Made by a program: the position numbers and the translations under genes | The notes under the pieces: generated by a model | What the model saw: the letters and a program-made list of their open reading frames with translations, nothing else | The model's database searches: none | What the model was told of the DNA's origin: nothing | NCBI GenBank assembly: GCA_963210315.1 | Contig: OY723251.1 | Coordinates: 868,001 to 932,000 of the forward strand | Reading direction: 5' to 3' | DNA: 64,000 bases | DNA from: Rhynchopus euleeides | Lineage: Eukaryota; Euglenozoa; Diplonemea; Diplonemida; Diplonemidae | Shown here: positions 10,131 to 21,471 of the stretch, one piece after another | Layout: the number at the start of each line of letters is the position of its first letter | Position numbering within the stretch: the stretch's first letter is position 1

Positions 10131-10800
10131 TGGCGTCACTTACTGTCACTTTCGGTCACTTAGCTTCAGTCAGGGAGAGTCAGTGGTGGAGACAGGCACC
10201 CCATGGTCAAAATGACCCCACCACGATCCGCACAGACCCCAAACGTTCAAAAGAACGGGGTTTTGGAAAATCCGTGAGAGGGGTCCCGCTGGGTGGGTGG
10301 GTGGGGTGGGGCGGCGAGCTGCCTCCTTGTCACTTTTTGCCTGCAAAAGTGCCTGAACCAGACCCGTACTTCAAGGGTGAAGTTTGGCACCTACCAAAAT
10401 GACCCTACTACGATCCACACGGATTCCGAAAAGTGCAATGGAAGGGGAAAAAGATGAGCGAGCGGCGAACCTACCGCGGGAACCCATTGGGACAACAGCT
10501 CCACCACCCGCCCGCCCTCGCCTATGCCCGCCCACCCTTTGCCCACCGTCGATCGTAGTGGGGTCACTTTCATAGTGTCGGTGTCGCACACCTATTCCGG
10601 TCGTCTGACCGGTCAGTACCCCGACCATCGCGTCGTGTGCGGTCACCGGTCAGGTGGCCGGTGGGGCCCGAGACGTGCGGATCGCCTGCAAGCCGCCTCC
10701 AGGCGTGTGCATTCCCGATTTTTGGCGCCATTTACCATCACTTACCATCACTTACGGTCATTTAGTGTCACTTAGCGTCACAGGAGCTGACCTCATTTGG
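10131..10800. repeat. Dispersed repeat region with GTCACTTA words
   Basis: Degenerate GTCACTTA/CGTCACTTA words occur at 10133-10175 and 10733-10790. Between them, 10192-10290 matches 20567-20660 (GGCACCCCATGG, then CAAAATGACCCCA, CGATCCGCACAGA). A diverged third copy lies at 10388-10440, and a reverse-oriented relative near 18110-18160. No gene was seen. Confidence 0.65.
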
Positions 10801-11899
10801 CCTATGTTGCAACAACGAAAAAAAAAGTACAAAACCAAGGTAGCAAGCTTGGTTGGTCGGGAAAAGAAAATCAACAAAAAAACACCGCGCATTACCCTTG
10901 CCTGCAACCCCGCACAAAACACCTGCGAGGGGAGGGAATGCTGCACACGCCGGGTGAGTCAGATCTCTGTGTATGTGTCCCGTATTTGAAGCTTCACCCC
11001 ACCCTCCCCTACCTTGCTCCGCTATGACACCTGTGATTCAGGCAAGTTGCATATGAAGCACCCACAAAGGTGTGGACTGCTTCGTGTGTGATCTGCCACT
11101 GAAACATAGGTGGGCACCGATGGAGATGAAGGGGGGGGTCTTCGCTGCCGGCAAGCTTTCGGTAAAGTTTGGCGCTTTCCTCACAAAAAGATACGCGCGC
11201 CGAAGGCGCGCGAGAAAAAATATAGGGGGGGTTTGCGGACAAGCGGTTTTAGCCACCGTTTTTGGCACCGATGGCTATTCGCGGAAACCCTGGGTGTCCC
11301 TCACTTTTTTCTCTTCTACGGGAGCGAAGGCCAAGTCCAGCATAGGTGGTAGCCTTGAAGAGAAGGCTCCTGATATCTCCAAGTATTGCACCGAAGACCA
11401 CACCTGCCCACCAGGTTTCCCCGTCGGTCGAACAGTCTTCTTTCATGTGATCTGCCTCGGTCACCCCGACACCTGCTTCACTAGGCTAGCCCGAGATCTT
11501 CCCTCAGTATCTGGGTCCCTATGGCGGCAGCGTGCCAGGCTTCGCGAACCCGAAACAGGTTGTACTGGTGGTTGCATACCGCCGCAAGCATGACCCTGTT
11601 GCTGCATAAGCATGTTTTCCATGAAGTGGAGTGGCGACAGGGTGTCAGTCACGAGGGGAAGCATGGGGAACGGCCACTGCCCAGTCCCCAGCGCCCAACA
11701 CCCCATAGGACATTCGATTTTTTTGCAGGGAGCCACCACACAACACCGCACAACACCACAGAACGCCACCAAACTCCACTAAACTCCACCAAACTCGGGT
11801 CAAAATCAGGTGGGCTTGTATTGGCAGTGTAGACAAATATATACTTTTCTGGAAAGCCTGACTTAGCCGAGCTGGCACGGCTAATACAAACATCTATGC
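10801..11899. other. Intergenic, one long open frame of doubtful value
   Basis: An open frame at 11072-11593 (173 codons) lacks an ATG start and has no recognisable family. It translates through a GC hairpin at 11194-11213 (GCGCGCCGAAGGCGCGC), whose inverted relative lies at 17168-17191. I do not call it a gene. Confidence 0.35.
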
Positions 11900-12300
11900 T
11901 TGTATTTGCCCCCCCCCCCCCCCCCAGTATTTAACTCGTTGTGTCCATACCACACCCCCCCTCCCCTTAGGAGTCGACCTGTTGAAGTTCATTTTCGGTG
12001 CGTCTGGGGGGGGGGGGGCTGGAGTGAGAGTCACAAGGAGGCTAGATCTAAGAGAGCAAATCATCTTCGGGGGGGGGGGGGTGAGGGGATTTGAGGTGGA
12101 AGTTGTGTATTTTCAGGCCCCCTCCCCAGATACCTATCACCAACCCCCCCCCCCTCCCCCCACACACACCACATCAATTCTACATTCTACTCTTTAACCC
12201 CCCCTCTCCAGATCGTCCCTGCTCTGTTGTCCCCACACACACACACCCCCCACCCATCTTTTATAGGGGGGTTTTCTTTCCATTCTCTCGAAAAAAATTC
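11900..12300. repeat. C- and G-run low-complexity region
   Basis: Long C-runs (11910, 12146) and G-runs (12007, 12070) are separated by short unique pieces. No inverted arms of the kind seen around the other C-runs were found. Confidence 0.6.
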
Positions 12301-12306
12301 GCAGCA

Positions 12307-12707
12307 ATGTTGGAAGGAAAACCCCCTGTCGACACTTCCGCCACCACTCCACAACAGCCGCCGGATTCGGTGGCGGACTTTTCTCTCGCCCCTGGCGACC
12401 CCAGATTGCGTACTTTGTGCGTAGTGGGGGGTACTCAGGGGCACCAGTCCGATTGTTTCTTTTTTTTGTTTTCTTTTTCTTTTTGCGTATCGATCGTGCT
12501 TTGCTGCCGCAGATACCACTGCCCCTCCCCCCCCCTCCTCCCCACCCCCATCCGGTGTTTGCATCAGATCCACACAGCCTCCGAAGTGACCCCCCCCCCC
12601 CCCTCTCTCTCTCTTACTCCCCCACCCCTCACCCCCTTCCCCCTTTCCTAGCCACCCTGCCATCTCCCCCCACGACCCACGCCCCGTATGCTGGCTTTGC
12701 GCCATAG
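12307..12707 (+). CDS. Candidate small proline-rich spliced gene
   Basis: An ATG at 12307 opens 36 codons (MLEGKPPVDTSATTP to PRLRTLC) that end at GTAGTGG. A T-rich stretch then ends in GCTGCCGCAG at 12513. A second open stretch, very rich in Pro with a THAPYAGFAP end, runs to a TAG at 12707. The second part is largely C- and CT-rich low-complexity DNA, so proline content proves little. Exon borders inside it are unresolved. Confidence 0.2.
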
Positions 12708-12739
12708 GGTGTGTGTTGTGTGCGGGGTGGGGTGGGGGG

Positions 12740-12880
12740 GTTTTGTCTTTATCTCTCTCTCTCTCTCTCTCTCACTCATTCTCTCTCTCTCTCTGCCCCT
12801 GCTTCTGGTATACCTCCTACGTGTAATGCACCCCGCTCTCGTCTGTATCTCTCTCTCCTTCACTCTCTCTCACTCTGCAA
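12740..12880. repeat. CT microsatellites
   Basis: Runs of TCTCTC at 12752-12772, 12780-12794 and 12848-12872. Confidence 0.9.
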
Positions 12881-13059
12881 ATGGCGCACACACAAAATTT
12901 GAAGAAACACTTTGGTGTAGCAGAAAACGGGGTTTTCAACTACGAACGTACTACGAAATATGGGGGGGGGGGTGTGGGTTTTTTGCCCGATTTTGGTGCG
13001 ATTTTGTTTGGTGGTAGGCCAACTGAGGTCAGGTGACTGTCCCATTTTTTCCGCTTTTT

Positions 13060-13235
13060 TGTCGTCATTTACTGTCACTTACGGTCACTTAGCTTCACTG
13101 ACAGTCACCGCACTGTCACTTACAGTCACAGAGCGTCAGTTCGCGTCACTTAAGGTCACTTAGCGTTACTTAGTGTCACTTAGTGTCACTGACCGGTCAC
13201 TTACCGTCACTTAGCGTCACTTACAGTCACTCAGG
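13060..13235. repeat. GTCACTTA minisatellite
   Basis: About sixteen degenerate copies of a 9-11-bp word based on GTCACTTA[AG]C. Shorter tracts of the same word lie at 10133 and 10733. Confidence 0.85.
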
Positions 13236-13408
13236 GAGTCGTTGGTTTTCTCGTGTTCTGAGCTGATCAAGCCCCGTAATGGCAGAAAACCGAGCGTGGT
13301 CGATGTGAATCCCGCAGGACTGATCGTGAATGCACAGAGAGAGCTGAGAAGGGACATATTTCCCACCCGACAAGCAGGTGAACGACAGTGCTGTCGATCA
13401 CGATCGGT

Positions 13409-13788
13409 GCCCCGATATTTTCCACACCTCTGCGAGGTTGCCCCGATATTTTCCACACCTCTACGAGGTTGCCCCGACATTTTCCACACCTCTACGAGGT
13501 TGCCCCGACATTTTCCACACCTCTACGAGGTTGCCCCGATATTTTCCACACCTCTACGAGGTTGCCCCGACATTTTCCACACCTCTACGAGGTTGCCCCG
13601 ATATTTTCCACACCTCTGCGAGGTTGCCCCGATATTTTCCACACCTCTGCGAGGTTACCCCGATATTTTCCACACCTCTGCGAGGTTGCCCCGACATTTT
13701 CCACACCTCTACGAGGTTGCCCCGATATTTTCCACACCTCTGCGAGGTTGCCCCGATATTTTCCACACCTCTACGAGGTTGCCGGGAA
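13409..13788 (+). repeat. 31-bp minisatellite, about 12 copies
   Basis: The unit starts GCCCCGATATTTTCC and ends CTCTGCGAGGTT, and repeats every 31 bp with few substitutions (GATA/GACA, CTGCG/CTACG). All three plus-strand frames stay open because the unit lacks stops, so the long open frames here are not evidence of a gene. Confidence 0.95.
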
Positions 13789-13856
13789 GAATCGTCACCC
13801 CCCATAGGTCTGAGATGACTCAGACTAGTAGCCGTTGTCTGACCGGGCGAACGACC

Positions 13857-14178
13857 AGCGCGTTGTGTGCGGGTTTGCGGGCAGATGGCCGGTCAACCGG
13901 CGCGGCCACCGGTCTGCCGGTGAACGGTCAGATGGCCGGTCAACGGGTTACTTTATCGGGGCAACCTCGCAGAGGTGTGGAAAATATCGGGGCAACCTCG
14001 TAGAGGTGTGGAAAATATCGGGGCAACCTCGCAGAGGTGTGGAAAATATCGGGGCAACCTCGTAGAGGTGTGGAAAACAGCGCGTTGTGTGCGGGTTTGC
14101 GGGCAGATGGCCGGTCAACCGGCGCGGCCACCGGTCTGCCGGTGAACGGTCAGATGGCCGGTCAACGGGTTACTTCCT
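13857..14178 (-). repeat. Inverted 31-bp block between direct 98-bp copies
   Basis: Four copies of the same 31-bp unit in opposite orientation occupy about 13958-14080. They lie between two nearly identical copies of a GC-rich sequence rich in CCGGTCAAC and GGTCAGATGGCCGG (13857-13956 and 14078-14176). Confidence 0.85.
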
Positions 14179-14950
14179 GACCGGTCAACCGGCCGGTCGG
14201 TGTCCAAGTTACCCCACTACAGTCAGCAACAATGCCAGTTCGGACGTGCGCACATCCCCCAGGGCCCTGACTGTCACACTGTGTTCCTCCTAGGGGATCG
14301 CCGATGGGGAAGAACCACGACAAGGGCCCCCCCCCCAGCTGCCCCAAAAGGGGGCAAAAAATGGGCACCCCAAACGGGTTTTCAACTACGAACGTACTAC
14401 GAAATATGAGGCCTTCTGCTACACCACACTTCAAAGTGCAGAACACCCGAACCCAGCCCGAACAACACAAAAGAACATCCAGGTGTCACACCACGTCACA
14501 CTCACCGTCACACGTTATCCTCCTCGCCTCTTGTAGCAACGGCGATGCGTTGATTAGAGAGTTTATTTCGTGTGGTGTCACGGCAAATCACATGCACTGC
14601 GCGCAGGGAGGGGGTCGGGGGGGAGGGAGGGGAGGGGGAGGAGGGTGTGCAGATACTGCTCTTCACACGGCAACCGCCTACAAAAGCAACTTCTCGCCCT
14701 CCACCCCCCTCTCTCTCTCCCCGCTACCGCTCCCACCCCCCACCTCCTCTCTCCCATCACCTCCCCCGCCTGCGAATTCATCAGTTACTTTTTTCTCTTG
14801 TCAGGCAATCGCCAGCTGGGTGTGGAATTCTGACGTCCTCCTGTGAGACCCGACTTGCGACCTTACTCCCACCACTGCATCAGGCAAGGGGGTCGGGGTG
14901 GGGTGTGACACACAGAATGGGCCTGTGTTCCAACAACGCGTATGTTTTTC
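14179..14950. other. Intergenic with low-complexity tracts
   Basis: A sequence GGGTTTTCAACTACGAACGTACTACGAAATATG at 14374 also occurs at 12930 (fragments CAACTACGAACG, TACGAAATATG), so it is a dispersed repeat. G-rich and CT-rich tracts cover 14610-14770. No gene was seen. Confidence 0.4.
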
Positions 14951-14952
14951 AG

Positions 14953-15088
14953 AGCTGTGGATGGACCGTTCACTCTCACGGAATCCATGCACTTCTTCAA
15001 TCCGAACCCTGGAAGGATCCTGGCCCACGCCGTGCAGGGGTTGTGGGTACGCCTCAAATATCGCGTTTCTGAACGAGGCCCCATGTGA
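14953..15088 (+). pseudogene. Possible terminal exon fragment, ABC-transporter-like
   Basis: After an acceptor TTTTTCAG the frame reads AVDGPFTLTESMHFFNPNPG, then RILAHAVQGLWVRLKYR, and stops at TGA 15086-15088. The FFNPNPGRIL stretch resembles the FFD-x-N-P-x-GRI-x-NR loop of ABC exporter membrane domains. The rest of such a protein is absent. The exon runs directly into the first unit of the 515-bp tandem repeat, so it may have been truncated by it. Confidence 0.25.
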
Positions 15089-16295
15089 AATCTCCGATTT
15101 CAATGTTCCGAGGCCGATGGAAGCTCCTGATTTTTTGCCGACATTGTATGCTCAGTATTGCGCCAAGGACGCGTGTCGCACAGGGCGCTCCCTCCCAAAA
15201 AAATATCGAATCATTTTTTCCCAACTTTGTGTGTACGATCTGCTTCGCCTTCTTTTTTTGAACGAACGATTTTTGGCCGTGTTCGTAGCGTCCCCCGCTG
15301 AGGGGGGTCGCTGTGTCGTGTTCTCCTTGCCGCACGGAGGCATTGCCTTACGTCACCTCTTCCTCTTTTCCTTTATTGGCGGGTTAAGAGGGCGGGACCG
15401 TGCTGACATGCACAGTGACGACTCTCCCTTTTTTGTTGTGCCCGCCCCCTGCCGAGGTGTGTCTGTTGCCTCTCAGACTGGGGGCGGGCGGCCGCCGACG
15501 TTGACGCGCCTGGCGGCCTGTGGAAAGTGACGTGGGGCTGGGGGGAGGGGGGGGGGGTGCTGGGGTGTCGGGCGTTTCTGAACGAGGCACACCCTCTGCG
15601 AAATCTCCGATTTCAATGTTCCGAGGCCGATGGAAGCTCCTGATTATTTTTGCCGACATCGTATGCTCAGTATTGCGCCAAGGACGCGTGTCGCACAGGG
15701 CGCTCCCTCCCAAAAAAATATCGAATCATTTTTTCCCAACTTTGTGTGTACGATCTGCTTCGCCTTCTTTTTTTGAACGAACGATTTTTGGCCGTGTTCG
15801 TAGCGTCCCCCGCTGAGGGGGGTCGCTGTGTCGTGTTCTCCTTGCCGCACGGAGGCATTGCCTTACGTCACCTCTTCCTCTTTTCCTTTATTGGCGGGTT
15901 AAGAGGGCGGGACCGTGCTGACATGCACAGTGACGACTCTCCCTTTTTTGTTGTGCCCGCCCCCTGCCGAGGTGTGTCTGTTGCCTCTCAGACTGGAGGC
16001 GGGCGGCCGCCGACGTTGACGCGCCTGGCGGCCTGTGGAAAGTGACGTGGGGCTGGGGGGAGGGGGGGGGGGTGCTGGGGTGTCGGGCGTTTCTGAACGA
16101 GGCACACCCTCTGCGAAATCTCCGATTTCAATGTTCCGAGGCCGATGGAAGCTCCTGATTATTTTTGCCGACATCGTATGCTCAGTATTGCGCCAAGGAC
16201 GCGTGTCGCACAGGGCGCTCCCTCCCAAAAAAAAATATCGAGTCATATTTTTCCAACTTTTGTGTACGATCTGCTTCGCCTCTTTTCTTTTTGAG
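15063..16295 (+). repeat. Tandem repeat of about 515 bp, 2.4 copies
   Basis: Units begin GCGTTTCTGAACGAGGC at 15063, 15572 and 16087 (spacings 509 and 515). The third copy breaks off at about 16295. Units 1 and 2 are nearly identical, including AT-rich TTTTTCCCAACTTTGTG and a G-run. Open frames repeat in step with the units and show no family. Confidence 0.9.
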
Positions 16296-16299
16296 CTGT

Positions 16300-17160
16300 T
16301 ATTGTCATCGCCATCTTGCCTGTGCTCCTCCTCCAGACCTGCCATTTGCTTCACACGCGTATTCTGATCCCCCATGCCCCCGTGATTGTGTTGCTGGTTT
16401 ATAGCATGCAGCTTCATCTGCCGCTGCCCATCGCTTCCTTCTTCTTCTCTCGCTTTTGCAGGCGGGTGTGAGGGAGGGGGAGGAGAGAGTCTTCGCTCTT
16501 CTTGGCGAACCCACAGCAAGTCTTTCGGTGATTTCCCCAGAACCACGGTTCCGCCGATTCATTAAAAGCGAGCTTATATTTCCTGCACCGCGACTTTCTC
16601 CTCCCTCCCCCCCACTGTTGAGAATAAGGTTTGGGGGTCCGGGACTTGGTTATTCTCAGTGGGACTTGGGACACGGTACGGGAGGGGGGGTGGGGGCGTG
16701 GGGCGACCGTTGGGCCCTCCACGCCGGTGACCCCCCGTTCACCCACTCCGCCCCGAACGCCTCCATGACTTGATGACAGCCATGGACCGGAGGGACTCAC
16801 ACACAATAGCTTCCATTTTTTGTGATTTTTTTCGCCTGTTAGGTGGGATAGGAGAGGCTATTGTGAAGTGAAGGCAAAGCCAGGCTAACCAGGATTTGGG
16901 ACTCGGGGCTCGGGACTTGGGACTTGGCCATATTCTCAACATTGCCCCCCTACCCCCTGGACACCGTCTCCCCCGCCACACTCCAAGACGCAATGTCCGA
17001 TCCGGGAGACATTTCATGTGCTTCCCGTGGACCGTGGAGTCGTGCTCCGATCCACACTTTCTTTTTCTTTTCCTTTTTTTATTAATTTCTCTCCTCCGTT
17101 TATCAGGGTATAAGATAGACTTTTTTTCTGGCGCCGTTTTCCGGTTTTTCTGGTTTTGAA
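16300..17160. other. Intergenic, no gene recognised
   Basis: Pyrimidine-rich and G-rich tracts, with a (GGGACTTGGGAC)-like repeat at 16640-16675 and again at 16898-16930. No convincing exon was seen. Confidence 0.4.
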
Positions 17161-17167
17161 AATTTTT

Positions 17168-17191
17168 CGCGCGCGCCTTCGGCGCGCGCGA
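17168..17191. other. GC hairpin with TTCG loop
   Basis: CGCGCGCGCC-TTCG-GCGCGCGCG-type stem with a C(TTCG)G loop, preceded by AAAATTTTT and followed by an ACCC...CAAACCC stretch. The same hairpin, reverse-oriented with similar flanks, lies at 11194-11213. Confidence 0.6.
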
Positions 17192-17820
17192 CCCGCGCAA
17201 ACCCTCCCAGAATCTGAGAGGGCCCAGTGCCTGCGCGCGTCCTGTCGTACTGAGGCTGCTTGGTGGGGCAGGCGCAGCAGCTGCTTTGAAAGTTTGGACT
17301 CTCGGCCAAAAAACCGGTCTGGTGCAATGTTTTTACGCAGGGGGGTCTGGGGGGCGGAGCCCCCCAGCCGCCGGAGGCCACGGTAGTGAACATCTGTTCC
17401 CTACAGTCTGGATTCGCTTGTAAGTAGGAAGGCTTCACTGTATCGCAGCCCGGCCAGCAGGAGATCACTGGTCCTTGAGGGTTCAACCTTCAGGGTGGAG
17501 GAGGACGTGGGAGCGACCACTCGTGACAGGTGTGCGTTGTGGGTGGAGTGGATGCACGGCAGACCTTGTCATGGCCAAAGGGTCCACGAGATCTCCGCCA
17601 CGTAGAGCCTAGACGAGAGTTTTCGAGGAGATGGGCACCTAGCTGTGACGACAGGCAACAAACAAATCTCATCTGTTAGTTGCCCCCAATAGGCTTGGCG
17701 ACCTTCAAGACTGCTTGAAAGTCGTTCGTGTTCTCGTCTCAGCCCTCCAGACAAGCAGATCTGTCTCGAGTTGGTGGGCTGTCGCCATGTATTCGATGGC
17801 ACCGAGTGACGCTGCACAGA
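17192..17820. other. Intergenic, no gene recognised
   Basis: A GGGGGGTCTGGGGGGCGGAGCCCCCCAG palindromic stretch at 17340. The segment 17230-17275 resembles an inner part of element K (CTGTCGTACTGAGGCTGCTT against CTGCCGTACTGTGGCTGCTT). No gene was seen. Confidence 0.4.
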
Positions 17821-17827
17821 GGCAGAC

Positions 17828-17881
17828 GACACGGTGAACTCCAGCGGAGGTTACCCTACCTCCGCTGGAGTACACCGTGTC
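17828..17881. repeat. Perfect-arm hairpin
   Basis: ACACGGTG then ACTCCAGCGGAGGT on the left pairs with ACCTCCGCTGGAGT then CACCGTGT on the right, with a loop of about 6 bp. The arm tips carry the CACGGTG word of the E/B element ends. Confidence 0.75.
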
Positions 17882-19440
17882 TCCCATGAGTCTCAACTAG
17901 CGGGAGTCTGAGCGTAAACTAGCTGGAAAATAGACTCCCGTCTCCAGTACAGACTGCAGTCTTAGACTCCCTCTTAGACATGGTGGCTGGAGTCCACCAT
18001 GTGTGCACCTTCAAAACAGAAGAGACCTGCATGACGAGGGCATCACCACCCACCGGGCCACCCGCTAGGTCCATTTTTTCTTCTCCGCTTCTCTGCCTTC
18101 TTTGGACTATTTGGGCTCTGTGCGGATCACGATGGGGTCACTTTCTATTTTTTTATGGCGTTTTTTCTGACTGTTTTACTGTCCCAAAGTCACAAAAAAA
18201 ACCGCCAAAAATGAGACCGACCTTTTTTTTTTTCCAGAAAACCGGGAACCGGGAAACCCTGGTTTTGAAAACCGGAAAACCAGACCTATCTTATCCCCTG
18301 GTTTATTCATCATTTCTCCGAAAAACCATTCTCCCCTACTCCACCGCTCATTTTTGCCCTCTATCTGTCCCCACCCTTGACACTGTACATCTTGTCGATA
18401 CCCACCTGATGAAAGGTGCAACCTGTACCGGGCTGCCCCGACATGTGTTCCGTGTCCTTATGGTACGGTCGTGGGTTGGCAGCCGAAACTGCTACCATAA
18501 GTCTCCAATACAGCGAAGGAGAGTACGTTTTTTCTCAAAATGAGCGGCACTTCTTACTCTCCAGCCACCCCCCCCTCCTCCCCACTTCTTCTAACACAGG
18601 CCGGAAAAACACTGGATTTCAGACACAACCTGCATAACGAGTGAAGGGTGATCATTCTTGTGATCCCTTCTACATCTATTTCACTACCCCCCACCCACCC
18701 CACCCTGTGAAAATGACAGGTCGGCAGACAGGCAGGCGCAGCTTTGGGAGTGGAGCTGAGCCTTTCATGCGCCAAGTCAGGACCAACTTCTGCCCTGCTG
18801 CGGGTGGGTTCTATGCACAGGTAGCCACTTTGCCTCAGAACTCTCTGTAGGGTCTCTCTGGAGGGTCCTGAGGGTCTTCGCTGCGGTGCAGTGTTTTCGC
18901 TTGGAAGATTTGGGCGATTAGCATATATCTGGGACCCCCCGTGTTTAGCCCCCCCCCCCCCCCCTCTTACCCCCGTGTTTAATTGTTTCTAGGACATGTT
19001 GCCAGTGCACTTTGGGCCCATTTGCAACCAATCCTTTGTTTTCTTCTGGCCAAAGCACAGCGCAACCCAAAAGGCCTAAGCTGTCGGGTGGGAAAGCCAC
19101 GGCAAGGTTGCGAGGCCAGGGGAAAGGAATGTGTAATGTAGTGAATGACCAAAGTGTGCGGTGTATCAATGAGAAAGTGTGTTGTGCGCTGCTGCCGATA
19201 CTCGAGGCAGTGAACCAATTTTACTTACTATCCAAGATGTTGTGCGCCAGATCCGTCGCCCTCGCGTGTCGGATTTTCTTGCTTGTCGGAACGGCAATGG
19301 CACACATATCGTACACATGCGAATCACCCTAGTATCAAAGGCACACGTTCCTGTTCAACAGGGACCCATCTTGGCTCTTTGAAACTCTTGACCTGGTATC
19401 CTCTCTAAGAAACCAATACCCACCGCCCCTGTTTTGTACA
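17882..19440. other. Intergenic with dispersed fragments
   Basis: The segment 18638-18705 (ACGAGTGAAGGGTGATC, then TTCTTGTG and CCCTTC) recurs at 46232-46290. An open stretch at 19012-19332 has no ATG-supported family assignment. C-run at 18948-18965. No gene is supported. Confidence 0.4.
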
Positions 19441-19454
19441 GAAAGAAATTATTT

Positions 19455-19695
19455 TTTTACTAGTTACGAGCGACGAAGCGTAGCGAAGTCGCGAAGTAAC
19501 GAAGGAAATCGTACGACTGAAGCTTTTGGATTAGCACCTTCATGCCACTTCACAGGACCTCAACACAGCCTTGAGACGTATGTGCGCTCAACAAAAAGTA
19601 GTCCGGAACTGTTCTCCCACAGTTGCTGGACAGGGTGGCTACAATAAAGCGAAAGGAGTACGATTTTTTCTGCTTCGTCCGCCGAAAAGTATTTT
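19455..19695. repeat. Dispersed repeat L
   Basis: It contains TTACGAGCGACGAAGCGTAGCGAAG, then GAAATCGTACGACTGAAGC, GGAACTGTTCTCCCACAGTTGC and AAAGGAGTACGATTT as separated blocks. The same blocks form the middle of elements K1 and K2 (about 27480-27650 and 28385-28560), and a diverged start lies at 43965-44090. Confidence 0.75.
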
Positions 19696-20154
19696 CAAAC
19701 AGGCATGTAGCTTGGGGGGTCCAGCTGGTCTCGAGACTAGCAGTTGCCTATGTTGCTGGTCTGGGGGGGAGAAATGGAACACTGTCGACACATGTCACTG
19801 AACACGGGGAGGGGAGTGGTTGTGGTGAAACGCACACACCTCGACCTGTGATGAGGTGAGATGTGGCTCTGCAATTACGGCACCACCGGGTGCCGTAAAC
19901 TCAAATCGGACCACCAACACACCGTTTCGGCACCGTAGCGAAGACCCACTGTGGCGCTGTCTACTCCGTGCCTCCGGACGCTCTCCGGAGAACCCGGTGT
20001 TCGGTCAGGACAAGATTTTGGGCGAAGCGCCGGAAGATACCCCAGACCAGCAGAACCAGCAGAAATCCGAAAATCCAATTTCAAGCCACGTGCCTGTTTT
20101 CAAAACCCGAGACAAAAACAATGATGACGCCAAACACAGCATCCTCGCCAGGGC

Positions 20155-20420
20155 CGTTTTGATAGTTCGGTGTCGCCCGACTCGGGGAACCTTTTCTGTG
20201 CCCTTTTTCCTGCTGGATCTTGCGGCCCCCATCCCCACCCACTCCCCCCACACACTCGCACCGGGAGTGGTGCGCACACAGAGTGTAAGGGGGTCTGCGG
20301 TCCAAACAAAACAGTGTTCGGCAGTTATTCAATCATACTTTCTTTTTTTTTGGTATTTTGTTGTCACCTTGTTGTCACTTCACGATCCAGCGTGGGGCGC
20401 CGGTTGATATTTGTTCTAAA
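20155..20420. repeat. Dispersed repeat M, copy 1
   Basis: It shares TAGTTCGG, GGAAACTTTTCTGTGCC-like, GGGAGTGGTGC, ACAAAGAGT/ACAGAGTGT, TTGTTGTC and ACGATCCAGCG blocks in order with 41465-41680. Neither copy shows inverted ends. Confidence 0.7.
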
Positions 20421-20963
20421 CAGCGCCCTGTGTGGACAATCCACTCCCACACCACCACCCCCCCCCCCCCAGGGGTGTAAATAAGGCCGACTCCCGACTC
20501 CCGACTCGCGCCGGATTTTTTGGGATTGGGAGGGTTGCCTTGCTTCCCTTAGGGAATGTGCGGTATTAGGCACCCCATGGCCAAAATGACCCCACTGCGA
20601 TCCGCACAGACTCCAAATATTCAAAAGAAAGGGTTTTTGGAACACCCGAGGAGGGGGGGTCCCGATGGGTGGGTGGGGGTGTGGGGGTCCCGCTGGGTGA
20701 GACATGGTGTGTGCCTCCCAGTCATCTTCTTCATTACCGGTCTCTGAACTGGGGTGAGTTCATTGCCAAACCACTGCTGTGAATACGGCGCCCCTTTCCC
20801 GCCCCTTTTGCCAGATCCTGGCAGCTCCCAAGAAGAGTTGTGTTCCGCCCCCATCAGGTGGTTGAGCATACCGCAGCGCACACGTGCACAACCACACACA
20901 CTCCACACAGATGCGTCACACATGTGACGCAACTGTTGCGACACAAAACATGCCTCAGGTAGA
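20421..20963. other. Intergenic
   Basis: A C-run at 20458-20470, a (GACTCCC) triplet repeat at 20490-20510, and the dispersed repeat 20567-20660 shared with 10192-10290. No gene was seen. Confidence 0.5.
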
Positions 20964-21236
20964 GGCAGTAGTGTTTGACTCACAGCCAACATAGCTCTCA
21001 GTGGGGCCGTGGATGGTGTGGATGCATCCATGCATGCATCCACGGCATCCAGGGATGCCCGAAAATGTCAAAAAATGGATTTTCGATTTGGCATACAGGC
21101 ATTCATCCACTGCAGGCAGGCCTGCATGCAGGGCTTCGGAGCTCCAGGCTGTGTGTGGATGCATCCACAAAATTTGTGGATGCATGCGCTGCATGCACGG
21201 GAAATACTGAGAGCTATGCAGCCAAATACTGCTGCC
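20964..21236. mobile_element. Small palindromic element P
   Basis: Left end GGCAGTAGTGTTTGACTCAC..AGCCAACATAGCTCTCAG pairs imperfectly with right end CTGAGAGCTATGCAGCC..AATACTGCTGCC. The interior is packed with GGATGCATCC and GCATGC palindromes. The whole could fold as one long hairpin. No coding. Confidence 0.6.
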
Positions 21237-21300
21237 GTGAGTGAGGTGCTCGCAGCGTGTGGGGCGCTGCGGGCGAAGTGGGGGGTTGGCTGGGACAGCC

Positions 21301-21471
21301 AACATGGCGCTGTGCGTCGCGTGCTTCTTCGCGGACCACCTCGCACGCGGGAAGACCCCGCAAGCGCCGAGTCAGTCCGCCCTGACCGAATGGTGGGCGA
21401 CTGCTGGAGGGTCCATGGGACTCTCCACGGCAGAGGTGGCCGTACTACAGGATGCGTGCAGGATTGAGTAG
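21301..21471 (+). CDS. Candidate 56-aa ORF or terminal exon
   Basis: ATG at 21301 gives MALCVACFFADHLARGK, then SALTEWWATAGGSMGLS and a helix ending CRIE before TAG at 21469-21471. Composition is balanced and protein-like compared with its surroundings. The frame is also open upstream to 21241. No family is recognised; it could be a remnant exon. Confidence 0.25.
   Translation, partial: NMALCVACFFADHLARGKTPQAPSQSALTEWWATAGGSMGLSTAEVAVLQDACRIE

Noticed and set aside
11072-11593. 173-codon frame
   Set aside because: No ATG start, reads through a structured hairpin repeat, and no family or splice context.
13409-13788. CRISPR-like array
   Set aside because: Units are contiguous with no unique spacers, and the genome is eukaryotic.
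13242-14003. 253-codon open frame over the 31-bp minisatellite
   Set aside because: All three plus-strand frames are open because the unit lacks stops; the peptide repeats with the DNA unit and has no independent support.
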